A stretch of DNA of 64,000 nucleotides from Plumapathes pennacea (lineage: Eukaryota; Cnidaria; Anthozoa; Antipatharia; Myriopathidae). Shown one piece after another: positions 42,480 to 54,707 of this stretch. The position numbers and the translations under genes are program-made. The notes beneath the pieces are model-generated. The model made no database searches. It saw nothing but the letters and a program-made list of their open reading frames with translations, and was not told the origin of the DNA. Within the stretch, counting starts at the first letter, position 1. The number at the start of each line of letters is the position of its first letter. The stretch lies in assembly GCA_964036295.1 (NCBI GenBank), contig OZ038473.1:4805501-4869500 (forward strand). Reading direction: 5' to 3'.

Positions 42480-44582
42480 AACACTTCCTTTTCTTCCTTT
42501 GTACATAGGCAATAATGCTTATCAGCCGTTTCGGAAATGCAGTAGTTTTCTTTGCTTTGTTCTTTCATTATGTTTGTTTTTCATGTGAGGAACTGCAAAC
42601 CATTTTCAATTTTCACACCTGATTCACTTGCTAAATGTAATATTGGATTTGTTAATATTTTCTTCTTTGTTTGAATTGGCTGTTGAAAACCTATCCAGTT
42701 TATTGAACACGAAGAAAAAGACTGAATTCATGACTTCATGTTGCTTTTTCTTGTTGAATTGATTGTGTTTGCTGTCAATCTTTGTTTTACATACATGTAA
42801 ATTGTACAGTATATGTTCACTTCACGAATTGGTAAACATCCTCCAATAAGTAGAACACAAAAAAATATATATGGTACAGTGACACCATAACAGAATTATT
42901 GTCTTTTCTAACTGGATTACACTTTCCTTAGTGTGTAATTTCATGGTTTTCTATCAATAATTGATTTAATTATTGATTTAATCTTTCTATCAATTAAAAT
43001 TTAGCTACACATACTTTGTTTTACATTATTTGTCTTTGAAGACTATAAATTTCATTTCAAATGCTTTTTTTGTTACTGAATATACAGCTCAAAATTATTG
43101 TGTATGTTCTGATTTATTTTACCCCTTAATAGAGATGGTGAACTGATTTTCATGGTTTTCATTATCATGGTTTTCATATTTAAGTCATTTATGTTTGCTA
43201 CTGGCACACTGTACAGTGGAGTGTTTTTGTACAATACAATATATCATTTTTAATTATTTAGTGATACCAGTACATGTATGTATTATTTCATAGGCATGAG
43301 TTTCAGAGTGCAAGATTAGCTTCACTAAATTTGGCATTAGAAAAATAATGTAATTTATTGCTGCAGTTCCTTTTGCTGTTTTGAACTAGCCGTTTAGCTG
43401 GTACACATAATGTTCAGAAAGGATTTACTGCACTAGCAGCTGGTGTGAGCAGAAAAAAACTACCCTCTAAACAAGTTGGAATTAATAGATAGCACTGACA
43501 GTGACTGTTAAATACAGTATGTAGAAATTGAGTCCTGGATGCCTTCAGAGACTCAAGGTCAATAATCAGTTTCCAAGCCAGGATACTAAGTGTATATCAT
43601 TAAGAGAAAAGAATCAGTTTGCATTTACCACTGACAGTTAGAAAAGTGTTTGAGTGGTGTTACAAGAATATTGAAAGTTTAATAAGTTTTCATTTGAGCA
43701 AACTAATCCTATACAGCTCTGCAATAATAAAACATTGCTAGATACTCTTCCAGCTGTATTACCACCAACCCCCCCCCCCCCAATACCAACCACAGAACAC
43801 ACTTGATAACATTCTTAATATTATAGATTTCAGTGCTTTGTTTTATTTTCCACAGGTCCCAAAATATTAATGGGAGAAACATGAAGTTCACTGAGCCCAA
43901 CTGGAAAAAGTACCTATCTGTGATAAGAAGAGTTAGTTTACCCAATTCCATATTACATAAGAAATGAGACACAGCATCTTACATTAGTAGAGAATGTGCT
44001 TACCTGACTCTCTTTTGTCTAAATTCTGTAGAATTATTGTGTAATTATTGTATATTTTCCATTTTCACTTACAAAACTTATTATTTTTCCAATATGTTTG
44101 GGAGTATAGGGTTAGGGTTATATTTTCCTGGCATGGGATTTTGTGCTTTTGTACATGTACTTGGCAACACATACAACAATTGAGAATTTCTGAGAAGCAC
44201 AGTATAATGTAACCCACTTGAGAAGTATGTATACATTTTACCTATAAATGTAGTGCAAAAACTTGTATAATTTCTTAATTATTATGGGACAAAATAAATT
44301 ACTGTGAAATGGACATGGCATGATTTTGTGTGAAACAATATTGTCATGATGAGAACTTTCTTCTTTCGAGACCACCCTACATATATAATATAATTACTGC
44401 ACTCTTCAAAAAGCAATGAGTAGGGAGTTCTCCTCTCATGTATGCAACCACATCCCAATATTATGTAAATGCTAATATAGTGTCATCTCCTTGGTGTAAG
44501 CATACATGAGAGTTCTACCGAGCACGCCAGCAGTGTCATTCATAATCGATTAGGGCGTGGGGTTTCTGCGAATATCGTATTT
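42480..44582. other. AT-rich non-coding DNA, no gene seen
   Basis: About 2.1 kb with strong AT bias, several short TTTTC- and ATTGATTTAA-type direct repeats and a C-run (CCCCCCCCCCC) at about 43,770. No open frame with recognisable content was found. Confidence 0.6.
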
Positions 44583-44586
44583 CTAG

Positions 44587-47500
44587 TAGTATAATGTTTA
44601 CTGCCTTAATGCCTATTGCCCTGCTACTTTCTTGAGAAGTCTAAACAATGAAAAATCTTGCCTAAAAAGCAGTTTGATGGATATTCTATAGTGGACTTAG
44701 TTTAAGGCATTATTTTGATATTTTGGTAACTAAACTTTTTTGCGTCAACAAATGAACGAACTGTGTGAACGAACATGGCTGTGAAATATGATGCTGCAAG
44801 TTTAAAGAAGGCAGCTGGCCAGCAGATTAACGTGTTGAAGCATGCTGTGAGCATAACTCGTGGTGTCGGGACCAAGATATCTATTTCAATTACAATACCT
44901 TTTCCGTTGATGAGAGACCGACGTGCTAACTACTTGGACAACACCATGCCATCACCCAACATGCTTTGCAACTCGTTTCAGACAATATACTTCCAATAGG
45001 TAGCTCGTGAATAACATTCGTACAAAGATATTTTGTACAGTTTTGCGCCCAGTGCGTGACTCTATTAAACAATGATCACTTGCCATTGCAAAGACTGAAC
45101 GCATGAAAACACCAGATAAAAGTTGCGTAATCGTAAATTATCCAAACAAGTCAAACGAATTGTAAGCAACAAAAAATTATACTTGTGTTTATAAGAAGAT
45201 CGACCTTGCAGTACCCTGTTGAAAAACGAAACGCTTTGAAATGGCAAATAAATTATAAGTCAAATGAAAAGCCATTACTTAAATAATTTTTGTCGAATTG
45301 TGATGTACAAAACCGTGTTCTGAAGCCAAACCTACAGAGAATGTCCCAAGTGTCGTGTGTGTGAAGGACATAGGGACGATGAGCACTGTTGCAATTGACA
45401 CACAACTGATACAAAGTATTACAATTGTAAGAACCAAGCTTAGCCCACTTTAGAAATTTTAACTCTAAAAGACAGCTAAAGAGTGCCTATATCACACAGT
45501 ATCAGACAGGTGTTACCCAAACTTTAAATCATTGCCGTTTAATTATTACTATGTATTACCAAGTGCTTAGATAGGAACAATTTGCATAGAGGAGTATAAG
45601 CCAAAGAGAACATTTCAGACTTTAGGTTAGACAAATCAAATGCACCTCTGTAATCAAAGAGCAAGTGTTGACAGTATAGCAATGGAATGTCGTCAATAGC
45701 AATCTAATATTGGATTTTTTCCCTGACAGGGACTTGAGTAATAACCAGTTCGAGACACTGGACAAAGAAATGTTCACAAAGTTAACAAATCTTCAATGGT
45801 TGTAAGTAGCAATGGAATTGCCAGTTGATAAATATGTAGTATTTCGTATTAGAATGGTGGTATTTAAGTCCAATCATAATTAACTGATAATTCTCCGTAC
45901 ACGTAACAGATATCGGCACGTACGACAGCGAGGGAAAAAAGAAGAACGATCGGAGTTAATTCACTCAAAATCATTTAACATAGCATACATGCACAAAATC
46001 ATAGGCATGGATAAATCGTTCTACATAGAGTACATGTTTCTATTGCTTGAAATTTTTCAAAGAAAACGGATTGCCTAGGATTGCCATGAAGAATGAAAAT
46101 CTTTTCAAAATAAAAATACTGATCGTACGTAATGCAACGTGATTCTCAAAACTGCAACTTACGAACGGTATTAAAGACATATACAAAATCAAAATCTTAT
46201 GCAAGAGTGTAGTATATTTTTAGCCGCATGCTTGATCAAATGAGAACTCTTCAGGGATCACAGATTTGCATTGACACAAAATAATCGGATACCTGATATA
46301 TCTGTAGCAGAAGTGAAATGTGCGGTTTAATTGCTGTTTTACAGAGTCCATCGCGAAGATCGGGCGAAAATTTCTTCATTACTTGATTCTTTATCGATCA
46401 AGAACGCACACAAATTTTCCTTCCAACATTAGAAATGGGCAAACTAGAAAAATATTATATCCTTCGATTAGCTTAATTCGTCAAAGGGGCAAAACACTCA
46501 TTTCTGCATCAAAAGGTTACAGGCGCGTGTCCACATGACTGATCATTCATGCAACCGAAATCGACTCACAAAGACGAATATAAAGCAGGCTTCTCTCGTC
46601 GGCAACAATAATATTTACTTATTATTTTTTTAGTATAATGTTTACTGCCTTAATGCCTATTGCCCTGCTACTTTCTTGAGAAGTCTAAACAATGAAAAAT
46701 CTTGCCTAAAAAGCAGTTTGATAGATATTGTATAGTGGACTTAGTTTAAGGCATTATTTTGATATTTTGGTGACTAAACTTTTTTGCGTCAACAAATGAA
46801 CGAACTGTGAGAACGAACATGGCTGTGAAATATGATACTGCAAGTTTAAAGAAGGCAGCTGGCCAGCAGATTAACGTGTTGAAGCATGCTGTGCGCATAA
46901 CTCGTGGTGTCGGGACCAAGATATCTATTTCAATTACAATACCTTTTCCGTTGATGAGAGACCGATGTACTAACTACTTGGACAACACCATGCCATCACC
47001 CAACATGCTTTGCAACTCGTTTCAGACAATATACTTCCAAAAGGTAGCTCGCGAATAACATTCGTACAAAGATATTTTGTACAGTTTTGCGCCTAGTGCG
47101 TGACTCTATTGAAACACTGATCACTTGCCGTTGCAAAGACTGAACGCATGAAAACACCAGATAAAAGTTGCGTAATCGTAAATTATCCAAACAAGTCAAA
47201 CGAATTTTAAGCAACAAAAAATTATACTTGTGTTTATAAGAAGATCGACCTTGCAGTACCCTGTTGAGAAATGAAACGCTTTGAAATGGCCAATAAATTA
47301 TGAGTCAAATGAAAAGCCATTACTTAAATAATTTTTGTCGAATTGTGATGTACAAAACCGTGTTCTGAAGCCAAACCTACAGAGAATGTCCCAAGTGTCG
47401 TGTGTGTGAAGGACATAGGGACGATGAGCACTGTTGCAATTGACACACAACTGATACAAAGTATCACAAATGTAAGAACCAAGCTTAGCCCATTTTAGAA

Positions 47501-47620
47501 AATTTAACTCTAAAAGATAGCAAAGACGTTCCACGTAGGGTACATGTTTCTATTGCTTGAAATTTTTCAAAGAAAGTTGATTGCCGAGGATTACTATGAA
47601 GAATGAAAATCTTTTTAAGA
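44587..47620 (+). repeat. Continuation of the 2.04-kb tandem array (rest of U8, then truncated U9)
   Basis: U8 resumes at 44,587 and ends at 46,085 with its LRR exon intact. U9 runs from 46,086 and has an internal deletion joining about 47,525 directly to the CATGTTTCTATTGC part. This removes the LRR exon and its surrounding introns. The array ends about 47,620. Confidence 0.92.
45730..45801 (+). CDS. LRR exon, array unit U8
   Basis: 72 nt with a CCCTGACAG acceptor and GTAAGTAGCA donor; FTKLTNLQWL ending. It is the last LRR exon visible in the array. Confidence 0.8.
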
Positions 47621-48419
47621 GCCGTTGTATGAGAAAACCGGGCATGGTCAGAAGATGGGGTCGGCCGAACTTCATAAAATTATCAGCACTTGATGTCTAT
47701 CTAGTATGAATATAAACGGTGGCATTTGAACGATTTTTGGGTCTTTTGTTTCGGAGATTGATCACCCCCTTGCTTTTGGGACCGCGGAAGTCAAAATGGC
47801 GTCGGAAATTAGACCAACTTCGAGACAGAAAAATACCAACTTCCCGACGGATTTTACCAGCGAGCTATTTTACACTGTCTCCATGGGTATATTTCCCCTA
47901 AATTACAGTTTCAAATTTAAATTTTATCAGTGCTTCCTTTTTGGCGAGTGGCTTGAAACAGTAGAGGTTAAACAAAAATCTGACATTTCAGATTTTTTAC
48001 GTTTTTGAACGCTCTTTTCTCAAAAGTGCGGTTGTTTATTTTTCATTTAAGACCTGATTTTGGCAGTCCATTGCCATCTAAACCAGATTAAAAAAGAATT
48101 GATTGGGGGGAAAAGCCATTCCCGCTTGACTCACATTTAAAGTTGCTCCAAATTGCGGTTAGAGAAGTTTTCCCGCCAAATTAATTCTACATTATACTGT
48201 ACCACAAAAGCAGTCGGTTCCCCGTAAAACTACTCCAAAAGACATTTTATTGCACAAATACAGTATTCACAACTATATTTGGCAAATCAACGGCTGTAAA
48301 TGTCATTAATTCTTCGGTCTAAATACTCAAAATAGTTTTCCCGCCAAATTTCTCTTACGCTACAATGTGCCACTCCAGAAGATACTTCTTCGAATAAATG
48401 CAGTAATCACATTCCATTT
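47621..48419. other. Mostly non-coding; possible first exon at 47,796
   Basis: An ATG in good context (AAAATGGCG, 47,796) opens 70 codons (MASEIRPTSRQKNTNFPTDF and onward). No family is recognised, and it may be chance. A GCCAAATTTCTCT phrase occurs twice (about 48,175 and 48,345), so local duplication has happened here. Confidence 0.3.
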
Positions 48420-48868
48420 TGGCAAATCAAGGGCTTTGCGGGTCTCTTTGTTTGATATAAATACTCAAAGTATCTTGGAAATTGATCCGCGTATGGTGTC
48501 ACGCTCACGCCCACGTTTCGTGTCACGCTTAGGACCACCAGATTTACGATTGTTTAACTGTGCTTCTCGTGTGTGTGAAACGTGCTTTTGATAAATTAAG
48601 TATCGTTGCATGCGGTGACAAAGATTCGACGCCCGACATTTCAAAATCAAATTGCATAATACATTCCGCGTTTATAGCTACAACGGCCCCACAAACGGCA
48701 GTCACCGATATCAGTGGGAACAATTGTACTATGATTAAAGCTTTTTGTATCCTTATGCATGAAATCAGCCGCCGTGGTGGAAACAAAGCTATTCCACTTG
48801 ACAAACGACGGATAACTATACAAAAACGAAAACTAAAATTTAAAATTCACTTGTCTATACGATACTTT

Positions 48869-51800
48869 TTATTCACGACAAGAACAAGTGTTCGCAAAGG
48901 CCTCCAATGGATCGATGGAAGTACGCTTTCTAGAACGTGGACCAGGCGTCTGGAGATTCAACTCTGAGCAGATATCTCGCAACTGGACAAGCTCCAATGT
49001 GCTCAGCTTACCAGATCCCAGCAGGTCACATATGTTGATGCCGTTTACTTTGATTGGGTGATTGGGGCTTCCCATGTCATACTGCTCGATGTAGCTCTTG
49101 GAGGTGGTGCTCCGTTTCAATTGCCACGAAGTCCTCTTCATCGGCACTTTCTGGCGTTCTGTGTCGCTGAAGTGCAGACAAACGCGAGAAGAAGCTGCTG
49201 ATTTGCTGGGCAGTCCGCCACTCCTCTGGCTGAAAGAGCAGGGTGCCTCTGGCGTCTCTGGCAAACTTCATCTCCTTCGCTACTTGGTCTGGATCTGATT
49301 TTTGTCCTTTTGCAGCTCCGGTGTGGTAATTCGCTGTACTGCAGCAGTTTCCCAGGGCCAATGTCGTATCCACGCCAAGCACGGACGCCATTCTGCTCGA
49401 AGGCAAAATTGTTGAGCAAGCTGATCCCCGGAATCTACACACCACAGAAGCTGCGAAGCTGTTCTGTGTACATGTGTCAAACAAATGTACAAAGCATTCC
49501 ACGTTAAGCTTCCCTCGGCTCTTGGTGATGACTGCGCTAACGTGCCAGCTTCTTCCTCTCTTCCCAAAAAAATCACTCATGCGCTCTCGGTAGTGCTGGG
49601 GCAGGTACTTCATTGCCCAGTCCATCACTATTAGACAGGTCTCCAGGTCAGTGGTCGCCAATGCGTCTTGCTTTGCTTCCTCTTGGTTCACTGTGCGCAA
49701 TATGTGTGCTTTCCATGCTTTGATCAACTCGATGTTTTGCATGCACTAGTGCTTCATCCTTGACCTTTCATCCTCCGACATAGAGATGTGATTGATCTTA
49801 TTAACAGTTTCGACCAAGAATTTCTCTAGTGACATGCAGGTATTGCACTGGACATCATTTACTTGCTGGCATCTACTTCGGAACTGTTGGCTGCCGGGAT
49901 CACTCATCGCGTAGGTGACACAATGGTCGGCGCAGCTTTCTTCTCTACTAACATGGCTCTTGAACTCTGTCTTGAGGTATCTCTTGGCCTCTTTAAGTCT
50001 CTGCTGCACAGATTTCACCCACCCTTCCTCCAATCCATGGCTGCTGAGGGTGCTTACTATGTCTGTCAGCTGTCGCTGGCCTCAGTTCCTTCTGAACTGA
50101 AGCAGCACAAACCTCGATCATTCTAAGCAAAGATCGCTGTGCTGCTGGCTCGAAATTCTGCTGCTCACAGTAGCTCTGGTACTGCTCGATTATTCTAGAC
50201 GGGATCATCGTTCTCACCACAGCTGGAATAATGATGCTATCGCCGGGTCAAGCTTTAGGACTTTCGTGCCAAAGGCGACATCTTGTACCATTTCTGGCCG
50301 AGAAATGTAGTTGATGAAATGTTCCACTTGTGCTCTTCAAATTCTCGTACGGAATATAGGGTCTGGTTGGACGGCCTGTCCTTTACCTGCCTCAGTAGCG
50401 TGCTGTCGTGCTTGATCTATCCGCCATTTGGATAGTGTTGGAATTAAATTTATTAGTTCTACCCGGCTGAAATCATTGGCGAAGACCGAGAGAATTTGTC
50501 GCTTTGTTTGCCACGACTCAGCTTGGTTGTATGCCTTGACGAGAGATTCAGTGACGCCAGAGAAGGGATCGAAGCTTTTGCGTCTGGACACACTTTCACC
50601 AGCTGATTCTAGCCTCACCTCCTTGCGGACACTAGCCCAGAGCTCCTGTTCTTGACCGGGACTAGTTAATGACAGCGCCGCGATGATAGTTTCCTTGACC
50701 TTCCGTTGGTAATATTTTTGCTGGGTCGATGAGATATCATGCCAGGACGTGTTCAGCGTTGACTGTATAGGACTTGTGCGACCCCCGGTCAGATTGGCGA
50801 TAGCACTGTTGAGCGTTTTCTGTTTCTCCTGTTGCTCCTCTTTCTCATCAGACCAGATACTAATCTCTAGTTCTGGGATGCTCGCCTGTGATGACTACGA
50901 GGATGTGGTGGAAATCTCGTCGTTTGAGTCGGTGAGAGTCTGTTCTTCAATGACTGCCGCAGCTTGGGGAGTCATGTCGTCGGCACTGGCCTGTGAATTG
51001 CAACACATTGCGCAGTTGTAGAAATTACTAAAGAGTTATTTTATTGACAAGAGCATTTATCGGACAAGTTAGTGTTGAATACCTCATCATGGGATTCTCT
51101 TCTTCGCCACTTGGACTAACATCACGCGTGTGGGTGCGGTTTTTGCGGCATTCCTCGCATATTGCTACGAATAAGATAATATAAAGCGGGCATAAAACAC
51201 CGGGATGTAAATCCACTATTCAATCACGGAAAACTACCTCCGCCCCCTACCAACATGACATTCATCCCAAAAGGCGCAGCGGAATATCCAGTATATACTG
51301 TTAAATGTGGACATTGTTGATGACGTTTTACGCTATATTGTGCTCGTCTGAAACTTTCGATAAGATATGAAACAGGTTGTTGGACCAATTCTTGCATGAT
51401 GATTGGCGATCAGTTAAGAGAAGTTATCTAGCCTAGTACATGCACTAAAAATATTCAGCTGTGTAGGAAAAAGGCGACAACTTATCCGTTCCTCCAGGAA
51501 CCGTAGCACCATGGCGATTGAAGATTTCTTGGGACGGTGCGAAATTGATCCGCCTGGGATTGCGCATTTGTTTACGCTGGCCTTTATGTGTAGGATAGCC
51601 ACACGTTCATCGTTTTCGTCCTGGCCAGTTCACTGTTAAATCCCGTCTGTGTTTAGGACAGATGGTCATAACAGCCACTCTATCATCCGGGAGGCAAAAA
51701 TGTCCAGCTCTGTTCAGTATGAGGTCTTTCTCGCTAATCACTGTACCGCGAATATGCCATCCTCGCTTGCTGCTTATACCAAGAGCAGCTAAGTGGGATG

Positions 51801-51894
51801 TTACTTTAGCCTTGCAACCCTCTAATGAAAGTAGGAGAGAGTCTGGTCCGACTGCTCCACAAGGTGAAGTTTGTGAAGCGAACGAGCAATCCAT
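48869..51894 (-). pseudogene. Broken transposase-like gene of an unclassified cnidarian-type family
   Basis: Reading leftward, the first exon (51607-51894) gives LSLEGCKAKVTSHLAALGIS, then AVMTICPKHRRDLTVNWPGR. Later blocks include ESWQTKRQILSVFANDFSRV, IPTLSKWRIDQARQHATEAG, RTMIPSRIIEQYQSYCEQQN, KSHVSREESCADHC, KAWKAHILRTVNQEEAKQDA and VMDWAMKYLPQHYRERMSDF plus FGKRG. Near the end come FQPEEWRTAQQISSFFSRLS and a SAP-like LSTLELVQLRDICSELNL. I recall the same string of motifs from uncharacterised coral proteins. DWAMK may hold a catalytic Asp. The gene is dead: in-frame stops at 50,337 (TGA) and 49,746 (TAG), and frameshifts near 50,075, 49,430 and 49,260. Confidence 0.65.
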
Positions 51895-53640
51895 ACGGCT
51901 ATCCGAGCAAATGTATATCTGACTCGATAATAAATGCAGACAGCGTGTTTGCGAAATGCGTTGCCTTGCACAATAAAGTAACTTGATCCTTTTGTTACGG
52001 GGCTATAACTGACTTTGAAGACTTTAGAGGTCAACCTCACTTTGATCTACTTCTGCGATGATGTTCCGTTTACAGGAACAAATTTTACTAAATTATTTCT
52101 AGTTTCGAGCTGATAGCTCTATATGCACAACAAGTGTTAAGTCGTCCCAGCGGTTCCTAATGGTTTTCACACGAGCCGAGTTAGAATACAAAGGATAGGA
52201 AATGGATTTTCGTTAGGATCAAGCTCATATTTCCGAATGGACTTTTCCGCTAGGATGTCGTTAACACTCGAATGGTTCCTCTATTTGACTAACACACTTA
52301 TTCTAAAATAACACTAACATATTTCGATGGATATGATTGGCTGTAGTTAAGATCTGAAGGAAGAGAAGGTGCTGGCACTTGTACGGCAGTGTGCGCACTT
52401 GTTGTTGCTCATTTCCTAAAACAAGATCTTTAATCAACAACAAGATCACTTAGATTTCCTGAGGAAGGCCTCAGTGTTAATCACTGTAAACAACCACGTA
52501 CCATTTGATTAAACATCTCTACTAACTCTTCCAACTGTCAACAAAAGAACTCCAATTCAATTTATTTGCTTCTAAAACTAAGGGAAGATACTCCAAGAAT
52601 TTTAAGCTATAAAATAATCGTCAGACGTCGAATTTCCGTCACCACAACTGTATCTTTATGCCCGAACGAAGTGAGGGAAATACTCACGACGCTAATGCAG
52701 TAGCATTATTGCCTTATCGGAGACTCCAAGCGTGTCGCCATCTCGAAATCTAATGTTCGTGTGTTTGTGTGTTTGTGGCATACGACCTTGTCCCAAGGCC
52801 CTCCGCGTCGAGCGACCACAGCAGGCGAGGTTACATCGGCAGCTTAACTGTAAACCGCCATTTTCTTGGTGACATGCGGTAGAGTACGAACTGAAGTGAT
52901 TTTGTACAACAAGATGCAGATACAAGGCCAAGCAGTTCGACGGACGGCTGTAAATTGCCCGGATATCTTGCCAGTGCATGGGAGGCAAGCTTTACCAGAC
53001 GTAAAACGGATTCTTTAAGGCCCAACTGGTCGACCTGAACACAATCCCAGACGTCAGTATTGTGTTAAAACGCAGACAGTTCTTCAGAAAGGAATAGCAA
53101 AATACAGTCGGTGGAAATCGAACAATCACTGTGGCAAATTTCACCTTTCGCAATAACAGGAATGCAATTTTCAGAATCCAAGTTTGGCAAGATGACAACA
53201 GAATACAATGGAAAGTGGAATTTTCGTACTGTATGAGGACTGCTCTATACAGTGTATTTTGAAATCATTGAAGACGTAAACAATAGTGTTTTGGGTTTTG
53301 TTTCCTTTGCTGGAAAGAGCTAAAGCTATGGTTTTAAGGAACCTGTGAGTTTTGAAAATTTACATCAATTAACGCTAAATACACTTTTGTTAAACGACGG
53401 CCGTGTTATCATTGGTAATTTTGAAGTTCAGCTAGTGTGTACGAAAATTGCAGACTGTGCACGTTGTCTGAACTAAACCATACTGCCGTGTGACAAAGAT
53501 TTTTTTTAGCGGCCGACTGGTGACGTCGCTACACAGCCGTGGTTTGCTGAAAAAAAAATTTAAATAATGTCCAAACGGAAAATAAACAAGAATCCCGCTT
53601 TCCGAAAACCCACTACTGAGCGAGGGGATATCTGCGATTA
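51895..53640. other. No gene seen upstream of the broken transposase-like gene
   Basis: Non-coding. It presumably holds the promoter side of the unclassified transposon. The end at 53,641-53,652 reads TCGTATTTCTAG, preceded by GCGATTATCG, and matches the tail of the 14.85-kb insertion. Confidence 0.45.
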
Positions 53641-54329
53641 TCGTATTTCTAGTACTTATTGAAAAGCACGTTTCACACACACTATACACATACACACACA
53701 CATACACATACACGAAAAGTAGGAAAAGAAGCCCAGTTGAACAATCGTAAATATGGTGGTCCTAAGCGTGACACGAAACGTAGGCGTGAGCGTGACACCA
53801 TACGCGGATCAACTTCCAAGATATTTTGAGTATTTGCAACAAACAAAGAGACCCACAAAGCCCTTGATTTGCCAAATTCTTTACTTGAGTATTGACGAAC
53901 ATTATCTGCTAACATGTCGGCGATCCCATGTCGCGCAAAATGGGACTTTGTTGCATTGATTACGGCTGTTTCTGTGGTTTCGTGGAGATGTCAAAAAATA
54001 GTCGGTTGATTTGATGATATCTTCAGACAGTTGGTTCGCTTTTGTTAAAGCATTTACAACGTCCCGTGTAAAATGCAATTAATGGAATGTGACGAGCAAG
54101 GTCAGTCGAGGGCAGTCACAACATCGGCGGTTACTGTTCATTCACCATTGTTCATTCATGTCCTCTAGTGAAACAATGCCATGCTTTAGGATTTTACCGG
54201 GATGACGGAAACCTTGTCTAGTGGCGGTTTTTTAACTGAATAGAGATTGGCTCAACTTATGTATGCTCTATTCATGTTAGCTAAAACTCGCCACGTAATG
54301 GCGAGACATGTCAGGCTCAAGACCCACTG

Positions 54330-54620
54330 TTCTCCGATACTTGTCTGACTATAAAAGCAGCTGAACAATCGTCACAGTACATTTTATAGCAGCCTTACTT
54401 GGTACGCTTGTTGCAACGTTTTGCGAATTACCCACCCTCCCTCCCTTTGGAGTGGTGCCTTGCTTTGTTTATTTCTCAATAAACTGGGTCACTTCCCTTT
54501 GTTTGCGGTTAAGTCTGCGCAGCGACTTCCCCCAAGCTTTTGGGCATTATTTTACGCATACCTGCCAATACTCTTGTCCGATCCAGCACGTGCTGACCTA
54601 TGGTATCAGCTCGTAGTGCC
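54330..54620 (+). other. Possible retroelement LTR/leader with TATA box, AATAAA and primer-binding-like site
   Basis: CTATAAAAGCAGC (about 54,349), TCTCAATAAACTGG (about 54,474) and TGGTATCAGC (54,601-54,610, like the initiator-tRNA primer site of many LTR elements) occur in the right order on the + strand. The flanking pol fragment is on the opposite strand, and no second LTR was found, so this is tentative. Confidence 0.3.
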
Positions 54621-54707
54621 GGGTAGATAAGTGAGGCTCTGCTATAAAATCAAGACCTACCAATACGCTTGTCCTATCCCCAAGCTAATGGGGTGATAAG
54701 TGAGGTT

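Larger units (their letters stand above)
29737..44586 (+). mobile_element. 14.85-kb insertion splitting array unit U8, Helentron-like, with nested transposon
   Basis: Unit U8 stops at 29,736 inside its ACTTATT-T(n) tract and resumes at 44,587 with TAGTATAATG, so everything between is inserted. The left end is a perfect hairpin (GCTTGTG ACGA CACAAGC) followed by about 110 bp shared with repeat R. The right end is CGTATTTCTAG. Insertion into a T-run and a CTAG 3' end fit Helitron/Helentron behaviour, and a Helitron N-terminal protein remnant lies inside at 41.6-42.5 kb. Without the nested Plavaka-like element it would be about 6.0 kb. The class call is inference; the insertion boundaries are seen directly. 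Confidence 0.65.
48420..53890. mobile_element. Unclassified DNA transposon bounded by ~170-bp inverted repeats
   Basis: The block at 48,420-48,595 (GGCAAATCAAGGGCTTTGCG and so on, through CACGCTCACGCCCACG to CGTGCTTTTGATAA) recurs inverted at 53,655-53,883. The right copy carries an extra (CACATA)n microsatellite. Between them lies one long, broken, leftward gene of transposase type. The exact termini and target duplication could not be fixed by eye. Confidence 0.55.
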
